Shown: piece after piece, positions 1 to 9,351 of the stretch
Numbering within the stretch: the first letter of the stretch is position 1
Layout of the letters: every line of letters begins with the position of its first letter
DNA from: Roseibaca sp. Y0-43
GTDB taxonomy: Bacteria; Pseudomonadota; Alphaproteobacteria; Rhodobacterales; Rhodobacteraceae
Length of the DNA: 64,000 nucleotides
Assembly (NCBI RefSeq): GCF_020667835.1
Contig: NZ_JAFMPR010000004.1
Coordinates: 62,001 to 126,000 of the forward strand
Reading direction: 5' to 3'
The notes under the pieces: model-generated
Seen by the model: only the letters and a program-made list of their open reading frames with translations
Databases searched by the model: none
What the model was told of the DNA's origin: nothing
Position numbers and translations under genes: made by a program

Positions 1-664
1 TGGGCGCGCTCAGCCCCTTCATACCTTTTTCCAGCACGAAACCGCGAATGCGCCCGCCATGCGCGTCGGACTTGGCCCAGATGACGAACACATCGGCAAA
101 AGGCGCGTTCGAGATCCACATCTTGGACCCGGTCAGCTTGTAGCCGTTGGCGGTCTTCTCGGCGCGGGTTTTCATGCCGGCGGGGTCAGACCCGGCATCG
201 GGTTCGGTCAGCCCGAAACACCCAATCAGCTTGCCCGAACACAGGCCCGGCAGGTATTTCTGGCGCTGCTCTTCGCTGCCATAGGCATAGATCGGATAGA
301 TCACGAGCGAGGATTGCACCGACATCATGCTGCGATAGCCCGAATCGACGCGCTCGATTTCGCGCGCGATCAGCCCGTAGGTCACGTAATTCGCGCCCAA
401 GCCGCCATATTCCTCGGGAAGGGTCGCGCCTAGCAGACCCGCGTCGCCCATCAGCGGGAACAGCTCTGGCGCGGCAGTCTCTTCGCGGTAGGCGTCGATC
501 ACGCGTGGTTGCAGCGTGGATTGTGCGAATTCCTGCGCGGCATCGCGCAACATGCGCTCGTCCTCGGACAATTGGCGCTCCAGCCGCAAGGGGTCATCCC
601 AGCTAAAGCTGCCAAGTTCGGCGGCGTCTTTGGCTTTCAGGGCGGGCTTGTCCAAGGGCATCAT
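1..664 (-). CDS. gcdH: Glutaryl-CoA dehydrogenase, N-terminal part (runs off left edge)
   Basis: The minus strand reads from an ATG-ATG pair at 664-659 to the window edge, giving about 221 residues of an acyl-CoA dehydrogenase. The N-terminus [20 protein letters not shown] and the segments [16 protein letters not shown] and [19 protein letters not shown] match the glutaryl-CoA dehydrogenase branch of the family. That flavoenzyme oxidises and decarboxylates glutaryl-CoA to crotonyl-CoA in lysine, tryptophan and glutarate degradation. A strong ribosome site (GGAGG) sits just upstream of the first ATG. The catalytic Glu of the C-terminal domain lies outside the window, so the substrate call rests on overall similarity. 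A LysR gene is divergent from it and is its probable regulator. Confidence 0.85.
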   Translation of the reverse strand, partial: MMPLDKPALKAKDAAELGSFSWDDPLRLERQLSEDERMLRDAAQEFAQSTLQPRVIDAYREETAAPELFPLMGDAGLLGATLPEEYGGLGANYVTYGLIAREIERVDSGYRSMMSVQSSLVIYPIYAYGSEEQRQKYLPGLCSGKLIGCFGLTEPDAGSDPAGMKTRAEKTANGYKLTGSKMWISNAPFADVFVIWAKSDAHGGRIRGFVLEKGMKGLSAP

Positions 665-742
665 GTCCTCCAGTATCAGGCGATTTCCGCATGTCTTAGC
701 TTGCATGGGCACAATGATAAAAGGATAATTCTGAAAACGCTC

Positions 743-757
743 ATTCCAAAATGGAAT
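743..757. promoter_or_regulatory. Candidate LysR-type operator between gcdH and the LysR gene
   Basis: The sequence is a perfect inverted repeat, ATTCCA-AAA-TGGAAT, and fits the T-N11-A rule for LysR-family boxes. It ends 4 nt before the LysR start codon, so binding there would directly affect expression of the regulator. It lies about 80 bp upstream of gcdH. The assignment is inferred from symmetry and position only. Confidence 0.45.
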
Positions 758-761
758 ACAT

Positions 762-1649
762 ATGTCCCTGCCGCGTCGCGACCTGCCCAGCACCGCCAGC
801 CTGCAAGCCTATGAGGCCGTGGCACGCCTTGGCAGCTTTACCGCCGCCGCGCAGGAATTGGCACTGACGCAATCGGCGGTGTCGCGCCAAGTGGCGGCGC
901 TGGAGCGGCAGTTGGGCGTCACGCTGTTACAACGCGGCCCAAGAGAGGTCGTGCCGACCCCGGAAGGGGCCGAATACGCCACCGCCGCGCGCGCGGCATT
1001 GGGGCAGTTGCAGCGCGCGGGCTTGGCCTTGCAGGCCAGCCCGAACCAGTTGACGCTTGCCATTCTGCCCACTTTCGGCACCCGTTGGCTGATGCCGCGC
1101 CTACCGCGCTTCTTGCGCAACCACCCCGACATTACCGTGCATTTCACCACGCGCATCGGCCAGTTCGACCTGGCCGCCGAGGGGCTGGCCGCCGCCATCC
1201 ATGCCGGCCGCGCCGGTTGGCCGGGGACAAAAGCCACGCTCTTGTTCGAGGACCGGGTGCAGCCTTGCGCCGCGCCCGCACTCGCGCCGCTCAGCCTCTT
1301 GCAGATTGCTCGAAGCCCGCGCTTGTCACTGGCCAGCCGTCCGCGCGAATGGGCGGATTGGTGCGCGGCACAAGGCTTGCCCGACCCCGGCCCGGCGCAG
1401 ATGGTGTTCGAACATGTCTCGACCATGGCGCAGGCCTGTATCGCGGGGCTTGGCGTGGCGCTTCTGCCGGGGTTCCTGTTCCAGCCCGAACTCGCGCGCG
1501 GCGAAGTTGTGCCGCTTGGTGCGCCATGGGCCAATGGCGGCGGCTACTGGCTGATGACGCCGGACACCGCGCGCCCCAACCCCGCGACCGATGCCTTTCG
1601 CGACTGGCTGCTGACAGAGGTTGCGCGCGGTGACGGGGCTTTCGCCTGA
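762..1649 (+). CDS. LysR-family transcriptional regulator, probably of glutaryl-CoA dehydrogenase
   Basis: This 295-residue protein has the LysR plan: an N-terminal winged helix-turn-helix (about residues 10-70, with [21 protein letters not shown] as the recognition region), followed by a substrate-binding domain that begins near [18 protein letters not shown]. The segment [15 protein letters not shown] is typical of the effector domain. The ATG at 762 has no obvious Shine-Dalgarno sequence, so it may be leaderless or weakly translated. It is divergent from gcdH, an arrangement usual for LysR regulators and their targets. The effector is inferred to be glutarate or a glutaryl-CoA pathway intermediate. 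Confidence 0.85.
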   Translation: MSLPRRDLPSTASLQAYEAVARLGSFTAAAQELALTQSAVSRQVAALERQLGVTLLQRGPREVVPTPEGAEYATAARAALGQLQRAGLALQASPNQLTLAILPTFGTRWLMPRLPRFLRNHPDITVHFTTRIGQFDLAAEGLAAAIHAGRAGWPGTKATLLFEDRVQPCAAPALAPLSLLQIARSPRLSLASRPREWADWCAAQGLPDPGPAQMVFEHVSTMAQACIAGLGVALLPGFLFQPELARGEVVPLGAPWANGGGYWLMTPDTARPNPATDAFRDWLLTEVARGDGAFA

Positions 1650-1696
1650 CCCCTGGGCTTGGTAAGCTGGTGCATTCCCGTCCCAAGGTAGCCCAG

Positions 1697-2863
1697 ATGA
1701 CCGCGCCCTTGCTTCCCGCGTCAAAGGATCATGCGAAAACCCGCGTCACCCTTGTGGGCGCGCTGGTCAACGTGGTGCTGTCCGCAGCGAAAATCGCGGC
1801 CGGGCTTGTTCTGGCCAGCCCGGCGCTGGTGGCGGATGGGGTGCATTCGCTGTCGGACCTTGTGTCGGATGTGCTGGTCCTGTGGGCATTGCGGCATTCG
1901 CACCTTGCCCCGGACGAAGACCACCCCTACGGCCATGGCCGGTTTGAAACTCTGGCCACGCTGGCGCTGTCGGCGGTTCTGTTGCTGACGGGACTTGGCA
2001 TTGCATGGGATGCGGCGGTGCGCCTTGTCACGGGCGCGGTCAGCGCGCCCGGTGTCTGGGCTTTGGGCGTGATCGCCCTGTCCATCGTCGGGAAAGAGGC
2101 GCTTTATCACTACACCCGCGCGGTGGGCGCGCGCGAAGGGTCGCGGATGATTATCGCCAATGCGTGGCACCACCGGACCGATGCGCTGTCGTCCGTCGTG
2201 GCACTCGTGGGGGTTGGGGCTGCACAACTTGGTTTTGCGTGGGGCGATCCGGTCGCGGCCATCGTCATCGCTGCCATGCTGGGCCGGGTCGCGTGGGAAT
2301 TCGGCAAGGGTGCCGTCGATGAACTGGTCGATACCCAAGCCCCCGACGGGTTGCGCGCCGACCTGCAAGACAGCCTGTCACGCACGCCGGGTGTGCAAGG
2401 GCTGCGCGATCTGCGGATGCGCCAGCACGGCGCGCGGGCCGTGGCAGATGTGTCGATCATGGTGGACCCGCATATCACCGTGACCGAAGGCCACCGCATT
2501 GCCGAAGCCGCCCGCGCCGACGCCTTGGGCCGCATAGACGCGCTGGAAGACCTGATTATCCATGTCGAACCGGCGGGTCATTTCGATGGCTTTGGCGCGA
2601 CCGAAGCCCCCTTGCGCGGCGAGATAGAGGGGCTGATCCTGACGCTTGCCCAAGCGCATCCGATGGTGGCCAGTGTCGCCCGCGTGCAGCTTGGCTATTT
2701 CGAAGACGGGCTGCATGTCGAACTTCTGGCCAGCCTGCACGCGAATGCCGACCATGCCGCGACAGAGGCCGATCTGACCGACTCTCTGCGCCAGACCTTG
2801 CCGGAATTGCGCGCCCTCAGCCTGCACCGCCAAGCGGACGAGCAGAGCGGCTTGCAAGCCTAG
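1697..2863 (+). CDS. Cation diffusion facilitator family transporter
   Basis: This 388-residue inner-membrane protein belongs to the CDF family, which exports divalent metals in exchange for protons. The paired HxxxD metal site is visible as HSLSD in transmembrane segment 2 and HHRTD in segment 5. The GHGRFET loop after segment 2 is characteristic. Most bacterial members have about 300 residues. Here the cytoplasmic region is longer, with a second domain after about residue 290 (EIEGLILTLAQAHPMVASV). The ATG at 1697 is preferred over a GTG at 1670 because the family N-terminus begins there and a weak AAGG lies upstream. The metal (Zn, Fe or Mn) cannot be told from the sequence. Confidence 0.9.
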   Translation: MTAPLLPASKDHAKTRVTLVGALVNVVLSAAKIAAGLVLASPALVADGVHSLSDLVSDVLVLWALRHSHLAPDEDHPYGHGRFETLATLALSAVLLLTGLGIAWDAAVRLVTGAVSAPGVWALGVIALSIVGKEALYHYTRAVGAREGSRMIIANAWHHRTDALSSVVALVGVGAAQLGFAWGDPVAAIVIAAMLGRVAWEFGKGAVDELVDTQAPDGLRADLQDSLSRTPGVQGLRDLRMRQHGARAVADVSIMVDPHITVTEGHRIAEAARADALGRIDALEDLIIHVEPAGHFDGFGATEAPLRGEIEGLILTLAQAHPMVASVARVQLGYFEDGLHVELLASLHANADHAATEADLTDSLRQTLPELRALSLHRQADEQSGLQA

Positions 2864-2887
2864 CGCCCGCGCGTCATAACCGGCGCC

Positions 2888-4246
2888 ATGGCCAAGGCAT
2901 CGCCCCAGTTTACCTGCACCGCCTGTGGTGCGACCCACCGTAAATGGGCGGGTCAATGCGATGCCTGCGGTGGCTGGAACACCATCGTCGAAGAAGCGCC
3001 CTTATCGGTCGGCCCCGGCGCGCGGGCACTGAAGGGCAAGACCATCGCGCTCGGATCATTGGCCGATGCCGAAGCCCCGCCGCCGCGCCAACGATCCGGC
3101 ATGGAAGAGTTGGACCGCGTTCTGGGCGGCGGGCTGGTCGCGGCAAGCGCCATTCTTGTGGGTGGCGATCCCGGCATCGGCAAATCCACGCTTTTGTTGC
3201 AGGCCACGGCGGCCTTTGCCCGCGCCGGTGCGCGCTGCATGTATATCTCTGGCGAGGAAGCGGCGGCGCAGGTGCGCCTGCGCGCGGCGCGTCTGGGCCT
3301 GTCGGATGCGCCGGTGCAACTGGGTGCCGAAACCCATCTGCGAGACATCCTGACCACGCTCGATGCAGAGCGCCCCGATCTTGTGGTGATCGATTCGATC
3401 CAGACCATGTGGCTCGACACAGTGGACAGCGCGCCGGGGTCCGTCGCCCAAGTGCGCGCGGCGGCGCATGAATTGGTCAGCTTTGCCAAGCGGCGCGGCG
3501 TGTCGGTCATCATCGTCGGCCATGTCACCAAGGAGGGGCAGATCGCAGGTCCGCGCGTGGTCGAGCATATGGTCGACACGGTGCTTTATTTTGAGGGCGA
3601 GCGCGGCCACCAGTTCCGCATCCTGCGAGCGGTCAAGAACCGCTTCGGCCCGGCGGATGAAATCGGCGTGTTCGAGATGACGGGCACGGGCCTGTCAGAA
3701 GTGGCCAACCCCTCGGCCCTGTTCCTGTCCGAACGCGGCACGCCCGCGCCGGGGTCCGTGGTCTTCGCAGGCATGGAAGGCACGCGGCCCGTCCTGACCG
3801 AAATTCAGGCGCTCGTCGCGCCCTCGCCCTTGGGCACGCCGCGCCGCACCGTGGTGGGGCTGGACAGCGCGCGGCTGTCCACCGTTCTGGCCGTGCTGGA
3901 AGCCCGCTGCGGCATTCCCTTTGCAGGCATGGACGTGTTCCTGAACGTCGCGGGCGGGATGCGTGTCATGGAACCCGCCGCCGATCTGGCACTGGCCTGC
4001 GCGCTTCTCTCTGCGCGCGAAGATCATGCACTTCCGCCCGAAACAGTGGTTTTTGGCGAAATCAGCCTGTCTGGCGCGCTTCGCCCGGTGGTGCAGACCG
4101 AAAACAGGTTGAAAGAAGCCCAAAAACTTGGTTTTAGCGCTGCTATCGGCCCAAGCCTTGCAAAACCCATCGACATGGGCGGGATGCGGCTGAACCAGAT
4201 GCCCGATCTGGCACAGGTGGTAGGACAGGTTTTCGGCGCGGGGTAA
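2888..4246 (+). CDS. radA: DNA repair protein RadA
   Basis: RadA is a RecA-like ATPase and helicase that processes branched recombination intermediates. The 452-residue protein has all expected parts: an N-terminal C4 zinc finger (C10, C13, C24, C27), a Walker A motif GGDPGIGKST at 92-101, the RadA-specific KNRFG motif near residue 250, and a C-terminal Lon-protease-like domain that includes GMDVFLNVAGGMRV. The length matches the family. It is followed by a CvpA-like gene after 23 nt, a neighbour pair common in alphaproteobacteria. Confidence 0.97.
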   Translation: MAKASPQFTCTACGATHRKWAGQCDACGGWNTIVEEAPLSVGPGARALKGKTIALGSLADAEAPPPRQRSGMEELDRVLGGGLVAASAILVGGDPGIGKSTLLLQATAAFARAGARCMYISGEEAAAQVRLRAARLGLSDAPVQLGAETHLRDILTTLDAERPDLVVIDSIQTMWLDTVDSAPGSVAQVRAAAHELVSFAKRRGVSVIIVGHVTKEGQIAGPRVVEHMVDTVLYFEGERGHQFRILRAVKNRFGPADEIGVFEMTGTGLSEVANPSALFLSERGTPAPGSVVFAGMEGTRPVLTEIQALVAPSPLGTPRRTVVGLDSARLSTVLAVLEARCGIPFAGMDVFLNVAGGMRVMEPAADLALACALLSAREDHALPPETVVFGEISLSGALRPVVQTENRLKEAQKLGFSAAIGPSLAKPIDMGGMRLNQMPDLAQVVGQVFGAG

Positions 4247-4269
4247 GCCGCGACAGCAGGAGTTAGGTC

Positions 4270-4821
4270 ATGGACACGTTCACACTGGTCGATGCAGGTG
4301 TCGCCGTTATCATCATCGTGTCGGGCATTCTGGCCTATTCGCGCGGCTTCGTGCGCGAAACTCTGGCGATCATCGGCTGGATCGTGGCCGCGGTTCTGGC
4401 CTTCATGCTGGCCCCCGCCGCACAACCCCTTGTGCGTGAAATCCCCTACCTTGGCGATTTCTTGGGCGATAGCTGCGAACTGACCGTGATCGCAGCCTTT
4501 GCGGCGGTCTTCGCGCTGGCGCTGGTGCTGGCGTCCTTGTTCACGCCGCTGTTTTCCTCGTTCATCCGCAATTCGGCGCTGGGCGGGATCGACCAGGGCA
4601 TGGGCTTTTTCTTTGGCGTGGTGCGCGGCATCTTGCTGGTCGCCGTGGCGCTTCTTGTCTTTGACCGCGCCGTTCCCCCCGGTTCGGTCGAGATGGTGGA
4701 AAACTCGCGTTCCGCGGCTGTCTTCGGGCAGCTTTCGGGCAACCTGAACAATGCCGTTCCGTCCGATGCCCCGAACTGGCTGGTCGCCCGCTATGAGCAA
4801 CTGACCGTCGGCTGCCGCTAA
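4270..4821 (+). CDS. CvpA family membrane protein
   Basis: This 183-residue protein has about four hydrophobic segments, with LVDAGVAVIIIVSGILAYSRGFVRETLAIIGW at the N-terminus split by the conserved SRGF(V)RE motif. It matches the colicin V production protein family. Members are inner-membrane proteins linked to envelope homeostasis, and their biochemical role is not settled. It starts at ATG 4270 behind AGGAG, 23 nt after radA, and the methyltransferase follows 9 nt later, so the three genes are likely co-transcribed. Confidence 0.9.
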   Translation: MDTFTLVDAGVAVIIIVSGILAYSRGFVRETLAIIGWIVAAVLAFMLAPAAQPLVREIPYLGDFLGDSCELTVIAAFAAVFALALVLASLFTPLFSSFIRNSALGGIDQGMGFFFGVVRGILLVAVALLVFDRAVPPGSVEMVENSRSAAVFGQLSGNLNNAVPSDAPNWLVARYEQLTVGCR

Positions 4822-4830
4822 GCGCGTGGC

Positions 4831-5982
4831 ATGACCCCGGCCGCCCGGCTGCAAGCCGCCACAGAGATTCTGGATACCATCCTTGACGGCAAACCTGCCG
4901 AGCAGGTCTTGACGAACTGGGCGCGCGCCAACCGCTTTGCCGGGTCCAAGGACCGCGCCGCGATCCGCGATCATGTGTTCGACTGTATCCGCTGCAAACG
5001 CTCCTTCGCCCATCTTGGCGGGCGGGCGGATGGGCGCGGGCTGGTTCTGGGGTTGCTGCGCGACGCGGGCCGCGACCCGGCAGAGCTGTTCACGGGCGAA
5101 GGCTATGCGCCGCAGCCGCTGACGGACGCGGACGCGCCCAACCCGGCCCGCATGCCGCGCGCCGTGGCGCTGGATTGTCCCGACTGGATATTGCCCAAGC
5201 TTGACGCAGGCTTGGGTGACGAGTGTGACGCGGTGCTGGGGGCCATGCGCCAGCGCGCGCCGGTCTTCGTGCGGGTGAATATCGCCCGCATCACGGTCGA
5301 GAAAGCCGCCGACAGCCTGCGCGAGGACGGGATCGAATCCCACCCGGCCCCATTGGCCCAGACGGGTCTGGTCCTGACCGAAAACGCCCGCCGCCTGCGC
5401 CAGTCGAATACCTTTCAGACGGGGCTTGTGGAATTGCAAGACGCCGCTTCGCAAGCCGTGGTCGCGGCGCTGCCCGACCTGACTGGCCTGCGCGTTCTGG
5501 ATTTTTGCGCGGGCGGTGGTGGCAAGGCGCTGGCCATGGCCGCGCGCGGCGCCGATGTCACAGCGCATGATGCAGATCCGGCCCGGATGCGGGATCTGCC
5601 CGAGCGCGCGGCCCGCGCGGAAGCGCGAATCGCGGTGCAAACGACGCCCAAGGGACTGTTCGACCTTGTGCTGACCGATGTGCCTTGTTCCGGCAGCGGC
5701 GCGTGGCGGCGCGCGCCCGAAGGCAAATGGACCCTCTCAGAGTCGCGGCTGAAACAGTTGCAGTCGCTTCAGTCCGAAATCCTGTCGCGGGCTTGGGACC
5801 ATGTGCGACCGGGCGGGCATCTGGCCTATGCCACCTGTTCGCTGCTTCTGGAAGAGAATGCGCACCAAGTGGACGCGTTCGTTGCAAAAAACGCGCAGGC
5901 ATCCTGCCTGTGGCAGCGCAGCTTCACGCCGCTCGATGGTGGCGACGGGTTCTTCGCGGCGCTCATTTCAAAGGCGAGTTAA
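4831..5982 (+). CDS. RsmB/NOP-family 16S rRNA cytosine methyltransferase
   Basis: This 383-residue enzyme belongs to the m5C RNA methyltransferases. An N-terminal NusB-like region (about 1-140) is followed by a SAM-binding Rossmann fold with motif I LDFCAGGGGKALAMAA. The two catalytic cysteines lie in TDVPCSGSGAW (motif IV) and YATCSLL (motif VI). These cysteines mark the RsmB/RsmF/NOP group. The target is probably a cytosine in 16S rRNA, but the exact position cannot be inferred. The start is 9 nt after the CvpA-like gene, in the same operon. Confidence 0.92.
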   Translation: MTPAARLQAATEILDTILDGKPAEQVLTNWARANRFAGSKDRAAIRDHVFDCIRCKRSFAHLGGRADGRGLVLGLLRDAGRDPAELFTGEGYAPQPLTDADAPNPARMPRAVALDCPDWILPKLDAGLGDECDAVLGAMRQRAPVFVRVNIARITVEKAADSLREDGIESHPAPLAQTGLVLTENARRLRQSNTFQTGLVELQDAASQAVVAALPDLTGLRVLDFCAGGGGKALAMAARGADVTAHDADPARMRDLPERAARAEARIAVQTTPKGLFDLVLTDVPCSGSGAWRRAPEGKWTLSESRLKQLQSLQSEILSRAWDHVRPGGHLAYATCSLLLEENAHQVDAFVAKNAQASCLWQRSFTPLDGGDGFFAALISKAS

Positions 5983-6074
5983 TAACACCTTTAGGTTGCA
6001 TGACTATCGGCTCCGGTTAAAGTGAAATTAACTTTTTGCCGGCAAAGCTTGTCGCAGCAACTTCAGAGGATCGC

Positions 6075-8399
6075 GTGGCCGCTTCCAGTTCGGGAACTTC
6101 AATCGACTTCAACGTCGTCGGTCCGTTTCGCGGGCGGCGTCGGCTGCTGGGCCTTGTTGTGGCGCTGGGCCTCGGTCTGCTTGGTGCCGGTGTCTGGGCG
6201 CATGGCGGCGGAATCTGGCCGCTTTTGCTGGATGTCGCAGGTATGTCCATGGTCTGTTCGGGTACCCTGATCTGGCTTTGGGCCAGCATCTCACGGTGGC
6301 GGCTTGGACGCGACATCGCAACGATCGAAGCGCTCTATGGCGGGTCGCAAGAGGGTGTCTTTTTGGTTGGCGACGGGTCTCGGCATATCCTCTGGATGAA
6401 CGCCAGCGCCACCGCCTTGGGCCATGCGACGGCGGGTGAAAATGTTGCCCGGCTGCTGGCCGACATTACCGCTCAACCGGCCACGCTGGCCGAACGCCTG
6501 CACGAAATGGCCCATGCCTCTGGTGTAGCGCGCCACAATGTTCCGCTGGATGAAGGCGACTGGCAGGCATCTGTTCGGCCCGCAGGCCATGGCAAAATGC
6601 TATGGCAAATCACCTTGCAAGAACGGGCCGACACGCGCGATGACCTGCCGTTCCAACTCGTTCAGGCGGATCGCACCGGCGCGATCCGATATGTCTCGCC
6701 TTCGCTGGTGAAGCCCGACAGGCTGCGCCCGCGTCGGTTGTCCGACCTGTTCGACCTGCCTTTGCCGCAGCCGGGGGTTTTGACCAGCCTCTCCGACCGG
6801 CTGAACGGGCTGCGCCATCAGGCCATGCGCTTGGTCGCAGAGGATGGGACCGAAACGATCGCGCTTTTGGGGCGGGCCGAGGATGTGGTGCTGGAAGGCA
6901 GCGATCTTGACGCCTTGCAAACGCTTCCCGTTGCGATCGCCCTGATAGATTCCGATGCGCGGCTATCCTGGTTCAATGACGAAACACAGCGTTTGCTGCG
7001 ACTGCGTGGTAACAGCCACCCCAGTTTTTGCGAGCTGCTGGAAGGGCTTGGGCGCCCGGTCGAGGAATGGTTGGCGGATTTGCGCGCGGGCCGACTGGGC
7101 ACGGCGACCGAAGTGCTGCGCACTGTTAGCCCGGCGGGCGAACGCTTTTTGCAAGTCACCCTGCGCCCTTACGGCGCGACCGGCGATCTGCTGGCGATCA
7201 TGCATGACGCGACCGAATTCAAGGCGCTGGAAGCCAAGTTCACCCAAAGCCAGAAGATGCAGGCAATCGGTCAGCTTGCGGGCGGGGTCGCGCATGATTT
7301 CAACAACCTGCTGACCGCGATCTCGGGGCATTGCGACCTGATCCTGCTGCGCCATGACCGCAGCGACACGGACTACCCTGACCTGATGCAGATCCAGCAA
7401 AACACCAACCGCGCGGCGGCTCTGGTGCGGCAATTGCTGGCGTTCTCCCGCAAGCAAACGCTCCAGTTCGAAACGCTGGACCTGCATGACCTGCTAGCGG
7501 ATACGATCCACCTTTTGAACCGCCTTGTCGGCGAACGCGTTACGCTAACGCTGCGCTACGGCGCCGATATGCCGCTGATCCGCTCTGACAAGCGGCAATT
7601 CGAACAAGTGCTGATGAACCTTGTCGTCAACGCGCGCGATGCGATGCCGATGGGCGGCGAGGTCGTGATCGAAACTGAACGCTGTCATCTTGCGAACGGG
7701 CTTGCCCGCGACCGGGCCACTGTGCCGCCGGGCGATTATGCCGTGATCCGGGTGCGCGATGAGGGCATGGGCATGTCGCCAAGTGTCAAGGCGAAAGCCT
7801 TTGATCCGTTCTTCAGCACCAAACGTCAGGGCGAGGGCACGGGGCTGGGGCTGTCAACGGTCTACGGCATTATCAAGCAATCGGGCGGTTTCATCTTTGT
7901 CGACAGCGAAGAAGGTGAGGGCACGACCTTCTCGATCTATTTCGCGGCGCAGGCACCGGTTGCACAGCCGCAGAACACGGCACCTGCGGCAAAGCAGCCC
8001 GCAGTCGCAAGCGTTGCCCGCAGCACCGTGTTGCTGGTCGAGGATGAAGCGCCGGTCCGGTCTTTCGCGGCGCGCGCGCTGCAATTGCAGGGCCACCGTG
8101 TGCTGGAAGCCGATTGCGGCGAAGCGGCACTCGAGATCTTGCAAGAGCCCGGCCAGCGCCCCGATGTCATCGTGACCGATGTCATCATGCCGGGGCTGGA
8201 CGGGCCGGCATGGGTCTCTCAGATACGCGACAGCTTTCCCGACACGCCCATCGTGTTCATGTCTGGCTATGCCGAGGACAGCCGCGTGGCGGCACAAGCG
8301 GCTTTTGGCAAGGCCGTCTTCATCGGCAAGCCGTTTTCGCTGGCAGAGTTCACCCAGATCGTGAACGATCAGCTGCGATCCGTGACCGAAGCGGCATAA
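6075..8399 (+). CDS. cckA: Cell-cycle hybrid histidine kinase CckA
   Basis: CckA controls phosphorylation of CtrA through ChpT in alphaproteobacteria. From the GTG at 6075 the protein has 774 residues. It has two N-terminal membrane helices, a PAS-containing sensor region, a DHp domain with GGVAHDFNNLLTAISGH (His407), and an HATPase domain with NLVVNARDAMP and STKRQGEGTGLGLS. A C-terminal receiver domain follows, with phospho-acceptor Asp702 in VTDVIMPGLDG. The motif HDFNNLL is diagnostic of CckA. The GTG is preferred because AGAGGA precedes it by 4 nt. An in-frame TTG at 6036 lacks a ribosome site but cannot be excluded. Confidence 0.93.
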   Translation: MAASSSGTSIDFNVVGPFRGRRRLLGLVVALGLGLLGAGVWAHGGGIWPLLLDVAGMSMVCSGTLIWLWASISRWRLGRDIATIEALYGGSQEGVFLVGDGSRHILWMNASATALGHATAGENVARLLADITAQPATLAERLHEMAHASGVARHNVPLDEGDWQASVRPAGHGKMLWQITLQERADTRDDLPFQLVQADRTGAIRYVSPSLVKPDRLRPRRLSDLFDLPLPQPGVLTSLSDRLNGLRHQAMRLVAEDGTETIALLGRAEDVVLEGSDLDALQTLPVAIALIDSDARLSWFNDETQRLLRLRGNSHPSFCELLEGLGRPVEEWLADLRAGRLGTATEVLRTVSPAGERFLQVTLRPYGATGDLLAIMHDATEFKALEAKFTQSQKMQAIGQLAGGVAHDFNNLLTAISGHCDLILLRHDRSDTDYPDLMQIQQNTNRAAALVRQLLAFSRKQTLQFETLDLHDLLADTIHLLNRLVGERVTLTLRYGADMPLIRSDKRQFEQVLMNLVVNARDAMPMGGEVVIETERCHLANGLARDRATVPPGDYAVIRVRDEGMGMSPSVKAKAFDPFFSTKRQGEGTGLGLSTVYGIIKQSGGFIFVDSEEGEGTTFSIYFAAQAPVAQPQNTAPAAKQPAVASVARSTVLLVEDEAPVRSFAARALQLQGHRVLEADCGEAALEILQEPGQRPDVIVTDVIMPGLDGPAWVSQIRDSFPDTPIVFMSGYAEDSRVAAQAAFGKAVFIGKPFSLAEFTQIVNDQLRSVTEAA

Positions 8400-8435
8400 C
8401 TTGCGCCGCGGCGCGCCGCGTGCAAACTGTTACAC

Positions 8436-9335
8436 ATGATAAACACTGCGCCCGACTCGCGCCCTATCATGGGCATGCTCTGGATGTTCCTGACGGGCCT
8501 GTGCTTTGTCGCGGTGACGGCCCTTGTCAAATACCTGGGCGACGATCTTCCCGCCGCGCAGCAAGCCTTTTTGCGCTACCTGCTTGGGTTGGTTTTTCTT
8601 GTGCCGATGTGGCCCGCGCTGCGCGACAGCCGGTTCAGCCGCATGGTGTTGGGCGTGTTCGCGCTGCGCGGCGCCATACATGCGTTGGGCGTGGCGCTTT
8701 GGTTCTATGCCATGACCCAGATCCCGATCGCCGAGGTAACGGCGATGAATTACCTGACGCCCGTCTATGTCACCCTCGGCGCGGCGTTGTTCCTAGGGGA
8801 ACGCTTGGCCCTGCGCCGCCTGCTCGCCGTGCTCGTGGCGTTTCTGGGTGCGCTCGTCATCCTGCGGCCGGGGTTGCGCGAGGTGTCAAGCGGTCACTTG
8901 GCCATGCTGGGCACCGCGATCTTCTTCGCCGCGTCCTACCTGATGGCAAAGCGTCTCAGCGGGCAGGTTTCGGCCAGCATGGTGGTTGCGATGCTGTCGG
9001 TGGCCGTGACGGTCGCGCTTTCGCCCTTGGCCTATGCCGTCTGGGTGCCGCCGACGGCTGCGCAGCTTTTGGGGTTGCTGGCGGTCGCGGCCTTTGCCAC
9101 GGCGGGGCATTACAGCATGACCCGCGCCTTCGCCGCCGCGCCCGTCACCGTCACGCAGCCCGTCACTTTCCTGCAACTGGTCTGGGCCGTGGCCATCGGT
9201 GCCATGTTCTTTGCCGAACCCGTGGACCTGTTCGTGGTCTTGGGCGGCATGGTCATCATGGCGTCGGTGCTGTTCATCACCTGGCGCGAGGCCATGTTGC
9301 GCAAGCAGGCGAAGCGCGCGGTGCCGGCCCCCTGA
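8436..9335 (+). CDS. EamA/DMT family transporter
   Basis: This 299-residue protein has ten predicted membrane segments in two repeated EamA halves (FVAVTALVKYLGDDLPAAQQAFLR starts half one, HLAMLGTAIFFAASYLMAKRL half two). It belongs to the drug/metabolite transporter superfamily, whose members export amino acids, purines or other small metabolites. Nothing in the sequence points to a substrate. It stands alone between cckA and the convergent yebC. Its 3' end forms a perfect 10-bp GC hairpin (9318-9345) without a T-tract. Confidence 0.88.
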   Translation: MINTAPDSRPIMGMLWMFLTGLCFVAVTALVKYLGDDLPAAQQAFLRYLLGLVFLVPMWPALRDSRFSRMVLGVFALRGAIHALGVALWFYAMTQIPIAEVTAMNYLTPVYVTLGAALFLGERLALRRLLAVLVAFLGALVILRPGLREVSSGHLAMLGTAIFFAASYLMAKRLSGQVSASMVVAMLSVAVTVALSPLAYAVWVPPTAAQLLGLLAVAAFATAGHYSMTRAFAAAPVTVTQPVTFLQLVWAVAIGAMFFAEPVDLFVVLGGMVIMASVLFITWREAMLRKQAKRAVPAP

Positions 9336-9351
9336 CCGGCACCGCAGGTAT

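Noticed and set aside
4024-5640. Minus-strand open frame of about 538 codons opposite the 3' end of radA, the CvpA-like gene and the methyltransferase
   Set aside because: It is antisense to three genes with strong family signatures and has no recognisable domain.
9318-9345. Perfect 10-bp GC hairpin at the end of the first EamA gene as a terminator
   Set aside because: It is inside the coding end, has no T-tract on either strand, and could be chance symmetry in GC-rich DNA.
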